From the NCBI RefSeq assembly GCF_029873635.1, contig NC_080423.1:94283691-94347690 (forward strand): 64,000 nucleotides of DNA. The letters are read 5' to 3'. Below are positions 59,808 through 64,000 of this stretch, piece by piece; within the stretch, counting starts at the first letter, position 1; the number at the start of each line of letters is the position of its first letter. A model generated the notes under the pieces. That model did not search any database and was not told the origin of the DNA. It saw only the letters and a list, made by a program, of their open reading frames with translations. The position numbers and the translations under genes are program-made. The stretch is from Malania oleifera. Taxonomy: Eukaryota; Streptophyta; Magnoliopsida; Santalales; Ximeniaceae.

Positions 59808-61481
59808 TATAAAGCCTCTGCAAGCTTACTTGTCTGTATGGTCATTTTGAGCTGCTTAATTTGGGCTCCTTAAAACTTCTGATCTCTGTAATTGTTCTTG
59901 GAGGAGGCCAGCTGGCTATAGCTTTGATAAACTTCTATTCCCTTTTTGAAACAATGAAACCCGAGAACTCCAACTTGTCAACCATTAATCTGCATTTTGT
60001 TATGTTGGCATTAAGTTGATTTTGCTTCAAAGCTATTGGGTATCCCTCAAATGGTTAACATGACATTGCTTCTGTGTTGTACACCAAAATATCACCAAAA
60101 TAAACAATAGCAAACTTCCCAATGAAAGGCCGTTACCTGATTTAGAAACCTCATGAAGGTACTAGGTGCATTGAACAACCCAAAGAGCATGACTAGCCAC
60201 TTATAGAGCCCTTTCTTGGTTTTAAAGGCTGTTTTCCACTCACCTCCAAGCCCAATTCTGATTTGGTGATAACCACTCTTCAAGCCAATCTTGAAATAAC
60301 ACTAAGATCCAAATAGTATGTCAAGCATATCATCCATTCTTGGAATAGGAAACATGTATTTAATGGTGATTTTTTTGATAGCCTTGCTGTCCACACACAT
60401 TCTCCAAGCTCCATCCTTCTTAGGAATGAGTAAAGCTGGTACAACACAAGGACATAGGCTTTATTGAATAAATCCCTTTCTAAGAAGTTCCCTAACCTGC
60501 TTTTGAAGCTTTTCATGCTACTTTGGGATCATTCAATAGTGGGGCAAATTAGGTAATGTAGCACCTGGTAAAAGCTCAATTTTATGTTGTATATCCCTCA
60601 TGGGAGGAACCCCATCAAGTAACACATCTGGCATCACATTTTTGAACTCATCAAAAATCTCCTCTACATCATTTGGGAACACAAATTGCATCTTAGACTC
60701 CTTTTGAAGAAGGATGTAACCCAGCCCACTTTCATTTTTTCAGCAAAACCCTTCTTATTTAGGAGTAGATGAACAACCATTTTCTCACCTCTAAACATCA
60801 TCATCCTTCATCAGTTTAAACACTAGCTTCTTTTTCTCACCGTCCTAAATAAAAAAATGAATAAGCATTCTTGATACCATCATGGATTGTGCCTCTATCA
60901 TATTGCCAAGTCCACTCAAGAAGAATAAGACATGCATCCATAGGAACCACAACATAATAAACAGATTTCATGAAGGAACCGATTGAGAAATTGACAAGGC
61001 ATCTCAAAGAGACGATTGCATCATTTCCTTTGTTGAACCATAGAATGTGGTATGGCTATTGATGTCTCTCTTTTTTCAATCCCAGCTTGTCTACCTTCTC
61101 TTGACAAACCATGTTCTCACTGCTCCCACTATCAATTATCAAGTTGCAAAGCTTTCCACCCGTTGTGCCTCTAGTTCAAATGATATTTTTATGTTGCCAT
61201 GTGTCGCTACTGGCTAGAGGAGAAAGTAATGACCTTCAAATGACTAAAGACTCACCAAGGACATCACCCTCAATCCCTTCTTTTGCCACATCATTTTCTG
61301 CTTGTAGTTGCTACTTTTGGTCCTTAAGCATTGCAGTTTTTTCTTCATAGGCAGCCTCTTGATCCTCAGCAAGGCTAACTCTGCCTTCAGCCTTCTTTGG
61401 ACACTTATTGGACTCGTGGCCAATATCGAAGCATCTATAGCATTTCACCCTGTTTTCCCCTGGTTTACTTGGGGTTGTTTT
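59808..61481 (-). pseudogene. scrambled Ty3-gypsy (Reina-like) Gag-Pol: zinc knuckle, protease, RT
   Basis: In transcript order: Gag zinc knuckle C-Y-R-C-F-D-I-G-H-E-S-N-K-C (near 61430), Gag-protease linker, protease with I-I-D-S-G-S-S (near 61125), then RT from about 60620: [29 protein letters not shown] and the active-site box near 60105. Several stops and frameshifts (near 60490, 60300, 60145) break it. The box reads Y-F-G-D, where active enzymes have Y-F-D-D. After R-S-F (about 59880) it jumps into a gag segment, a rearrangement. The knuckle at the right end is cut by the LTR starting near 61482. Confidence 0.82.
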
Positions 61482-62696
61482 TGATGTAGGACAATCCTAG
61501 GAACCCTAGTCCTACCAAAGACCCTCTCACAAATGCACACACCAGATACACTTTAAGATGGGAATTTAATTAACCGCAATGACCAATATAAATTATATGC
61601 GAGAACTTTAGGTCGTGGAAAATTCAAAAAGTTATAGGATTCATGTAGACTAGTCCTTAAGGACCTAATCAAGTAGGATAAGATAATTACTTGAAAGATG
61701 GTAAATTCAAGCCTTAGAATTAAGCCTAAACATGCAAATTATATATCCTTAGAATAAGACACAATCAAGCATTCAAGTATGAAAATCTTTTGAACTTTGA
61801 AGAGCTTGTCTGCAGATATTATTCAAAGACATGCAATGGATATTTTGAAAGACTAATGGAAGGTAAATATCATATTGGCTATCTAGGAGTTATTTTGGAA
61901 GTAACTGAAATGTGCTTACTGAAATTATTCGGAATGATGATCACAACACACTCGAACCGTGCTCGATATCTCGAATGGTGATTCTCGACTTTCTTGGGGT
62001 TGTGATTGATCTGCTTAACTGTTGAAGTACTAATCTCACAAAATAGCTATTGGAATGGTAATATGTAAAATGTATAATGATAATCTCGTGGCCTCTCACC
62101 ACTCAATCTCCAAAGGAGAAGGGATGTGGTCTCTCACCACTCACTCACAAAGAGGGAACAAGCTTAAAGCTTAAACACAAGGCAATAAATCTTGATTCAA
62201 TTCAAATACTTGATGTCCCTAATAACTTACATGCCCAGCTATATATATAGGTGTTGGAACAACCCTCCAACCATAAGTAAATAAAATATAACAAGCTTTG
62301 AATGGAAAATGATAAAATGACACCAAAAAGTCAAAAATGTAAAATTTTCAAAACAAGTAGTCTCATTCTTCGGCCTTCTAGACGTTCCATACTTTGAATT
62401 AGTTTACCTAACATATACCAAGTTAAAGATATGGAAGTCTTCTTTGCAACACACTTTGAACCACTCCATTTGGACTTTTCTTGGGAAAGTTATGGCATAT
62501 TTGGTGAGAGGTGTGCAACTATCCATGTGATGCAGAATTTCTGGAAGAATGCCTACTGTTATTGGGCTGCCAAGCCGTGCACAATTTGAATTACATGGTT
62601 TTCCCTATAACCAAAGAAAGGTATGGGAGTCTTCTTTCCAGCCCAATTGAAATCAGGTTATTTGGGCCTCTGTAGATGAAGTTATGCATTTTCTTA
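61482..62696 (-). repeat. 3' LTR of the right-hand Ty3-gypsy element (right end approximate)
   Basis: It begins tgatgtaggacaatcc (TG at 61482 or 61485), exactly where the Gag sequence of the older element breaks, and extends to about the end of the integrase frame. The other boundary could not be fixed: no clear polypurine tract precedes it. TATATATA is at 62240-62247. Two copies of 'ctctcaccactca' lie at 62095 and 62132. The frame at 61790 is spurious. Confidence 0.65.
62240..62247 (-). promoter_or_regulatory. LTR TATA box
   Basis: TATATATA, with 'cctatatatatagctggg' context on the minus strand, about 450 bases from the 5' side of the LTR in transcript direction. Confidence 0.55.
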
Positions 62697-64000
62697 TACA
62701 GGTGCGCAGTTGCCTTCATCCCAGCGAATGCATCCACGTGACACCATCTTTGCAAATGTTATGTTTGGGGAATGTTGATCCCCATCATCTCTCCTTGGCT
62801 GAGAAGAATTCTGCCCTGAAGAATTTTGTTGAAGATACTCGGTGTATAGTTCTGGGTTGAGGCGCAGAACTTCTTCCTTTAAGATCCAACTTCGTTCTAA
62901 TAGGGGCTTGCCTTTCCATTTGACCAAGAATTTTTTATATGATCCAGCCCGTGTGTGTGTTGTTTTATCATCCAAATTTTTTTCAATTTGCTCAGGTTTC
63001 TTGGGTGGAATTAATGGTGGTGGCAAAGGCAATTTTGGCTCTTTCATAGTATCTGTGTCTATAAATGGGGAAAGATCACCTGCAGGGTTAGTATGGCTAG
63101 GCTCTGAAAAAGAATTGGTTTCAAGAAAAGGGGTTAGATCCTCAACATTAAATACATTGCTTATGCCATAATCAAGAGGAATATCTAACATGTATGCATT
63201 AGAGCTTATTTTCTTTAGGACTTTAAATGGTCCCATCTTTTTAGCATGAAGCTTTCTTACCCTTCCTGAAGGAATTCGTTCAGGACGAATTCGAACTATA
63301 ACCATATCACCTTTTGAAAATTCCTGCAACCTACGATGTATGTCAGCAATAGATTTATAATGTTCATTGCTTAAATTAATTTTCATTCTGATCTCAGAGT
63401 GTAAGTCATGTGTGTGTTTTGCAAAAGTATCAGCTGACTCGCTAACTCTAGACTCTGGTGGTAGTGGAATGAGGTCTATAGGCTTCCTCGGGCTATAACC
63501 AATGACGATTTGAAAAGGGCTAAGTCCTGTGGTCCTATTCACTGAGTTATTGACTGCAAACTCTGCCATAGGAAGACATAAATCCCATGTGGTGATATGC
63601 TCCCCAACCAAGCAGCGCAGTAGGTCACCAAGGCTTCTATTTACCACTTCAGTTTGTCCATCGGTCTGGGGATGGTATGCACTTGAGAACTTGAGCTTGG
63701 TACCTAGCATTGCCCACAAAGTTTTCCAGAAGTAGCTAACAAATTTAACATCTCTATCAGAAACAATAGTCTTAGGAAGACCATGAAGTCTCATTACTTC
63801 TCGAAAAAATATGGTGGCAATTTTAGATGCATCATGTGTTTTGTTGCATGGAATAAAATGTGACATCTTGGAAAATCTATCCACAACAACAAATACTGAA
63901 TCATTTCCCCTCACAGTCCTAGGGAGTCCTAGCACAAAGTCCATGCTAATGTCTTGCCAAGGTACGTGTGGTACTGGTAATGGAGTGTATAACCCAGTGT
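62694..64000 (-). CDS. pol: Ty3-gypsy integrase with C-terminal chromodomain (Reina-like), N-terminus beyond the window
   Basis: An open frame of over 430 codons, the longest in the window, continues past 64000. From the Met at 63944: catalytic residues D22 (V-V-D-R-F-S-K-M), D63 (S-D-R-D-V-K-F) and E99 (T-E-V-V-N-R-S), with the D-x35-E spacing of retroviral-type integrases; then the C-terminal DNA-binding region; then a chromodomain-like segment near residues 335-375 (F-L-V-K-W-K-G, R-S-W). Reina-type chromoviruses use this module to choose chromatin targets. No stop or shift is seen. The frame ends almost at the LTR, so its last residues may be LTR-encoded. The Met at 63944 is internal; coding homology continues upstream of it. 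Confidence 0.92.
   Translation of the reverse strand, partial: TGLYTPLPVPHVPWQDISMDFVLGLPRTVRGNDSVFVVVDRFSKMSHFIPCNKTHDASKIATIFFREVMRLHGLPKTIVSDRDVKFVSYFWKTLWAMLGTKLKFSSAYHPQTDGQTEVVNRSLGDLLRCLVGEHITTWDLCLPMAEFAVNNSVNRTTGLSPFQIVIGYSPRKPIDLIPLPPESRVSESADTFAKHTHDLHSEIRMKINLSNEHYKSIADIHRRLQEFSKGDMVIVRIRPERIPSGRVRKLHAKKMGPFKVLKKISSNAYMLDIPLDYGISNVFNVEDLTPFLETNSFSEPSHTNPAGDLSPFIDTDTMKEPKLPLPPPLIPPKKPEQIEKNLDDKTTHTRAGSYKKFLVKWKGKPLLERSWILKEEVLRLNPELYTEYLQQNSSGQNSSQPRRDDGDQHSPNITFAKMVSRGCIRWDEGNCAPV

Overview
This window reads as intergenic heterochromatin of a flowering plant, most likely a eudicot. It is AT-rich and almost wholly made of transposable elements nested inside one another. The only host-like coding sequence is a broken fragment of the splicing factor gene SF3B1. 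I see no intact host gene, rRNA, tRNA or CRISPR. Species and lineage names are judged from motifs alone.

Layout from left to right. 1-632 is the 3' end of a plus-strand Sirevirus-type (Ty1-copia) LTR. 633-818 and 20558-21124 are two pieces of another LTR, split by a minus-strand gag-only LTR element (819-20557). The right-hand LTR of that element is itself split by a full-length, decayed Sirevirus (8445-20074, target duplication AAGTT). The 5' LTR of that Sirevirus is split by a minus-strand solo LTR (10458-12259, duplication ACATT). 21125-24475 is a gypsy-like LTR remnant split by another solo LTR. 24855-25097 and 34721-35935 are an old CACTA (En/Spm) fragment, split by a second gag-only element (25098-34720) with an LTR-internal-LTR-internal-LTR layout.

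Near 37000-45009 lies a Tnt1-like copia element. Its integrase gene is broken first by a minus-strand Sirevirus solo LTR (38747-44949, itself holding two more solo LTRs) and then by a CACTA element starting at 45010. The CACTA has subterminal repeats, a four-exon TNP2-type transposase (47991-51747) whose coding frame carries four stop codons, and a TNPA-like gene cut by a further solo LTR (53502-55627). The SF3B1 fragment lies at 56709-57870 on the minus strand, followed by an Au-like SINE relic. The right end holds Ty3-gypsy (Reina-like chromovirus) pieces: scrambled gag/protease/RT, into which a younger copy has inserted. That copy's LTR and long open integrase-chromodomain frame (62694 to the window end) are the best-preserved coding sequence here.

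The most interesting structure is not a host gene. Unrelated LTR families in the window each carry their own array of short palindromic motifs. One gag-only element carries such an array a second time, inside its body, just upstream of a third reading frame. The second gag-only element ends at a position suggesting plus-strand priming from a distal polypurine tract. A solo-LTR family has unusually long terminal inverted repeats and an internal primer-site-like motif.
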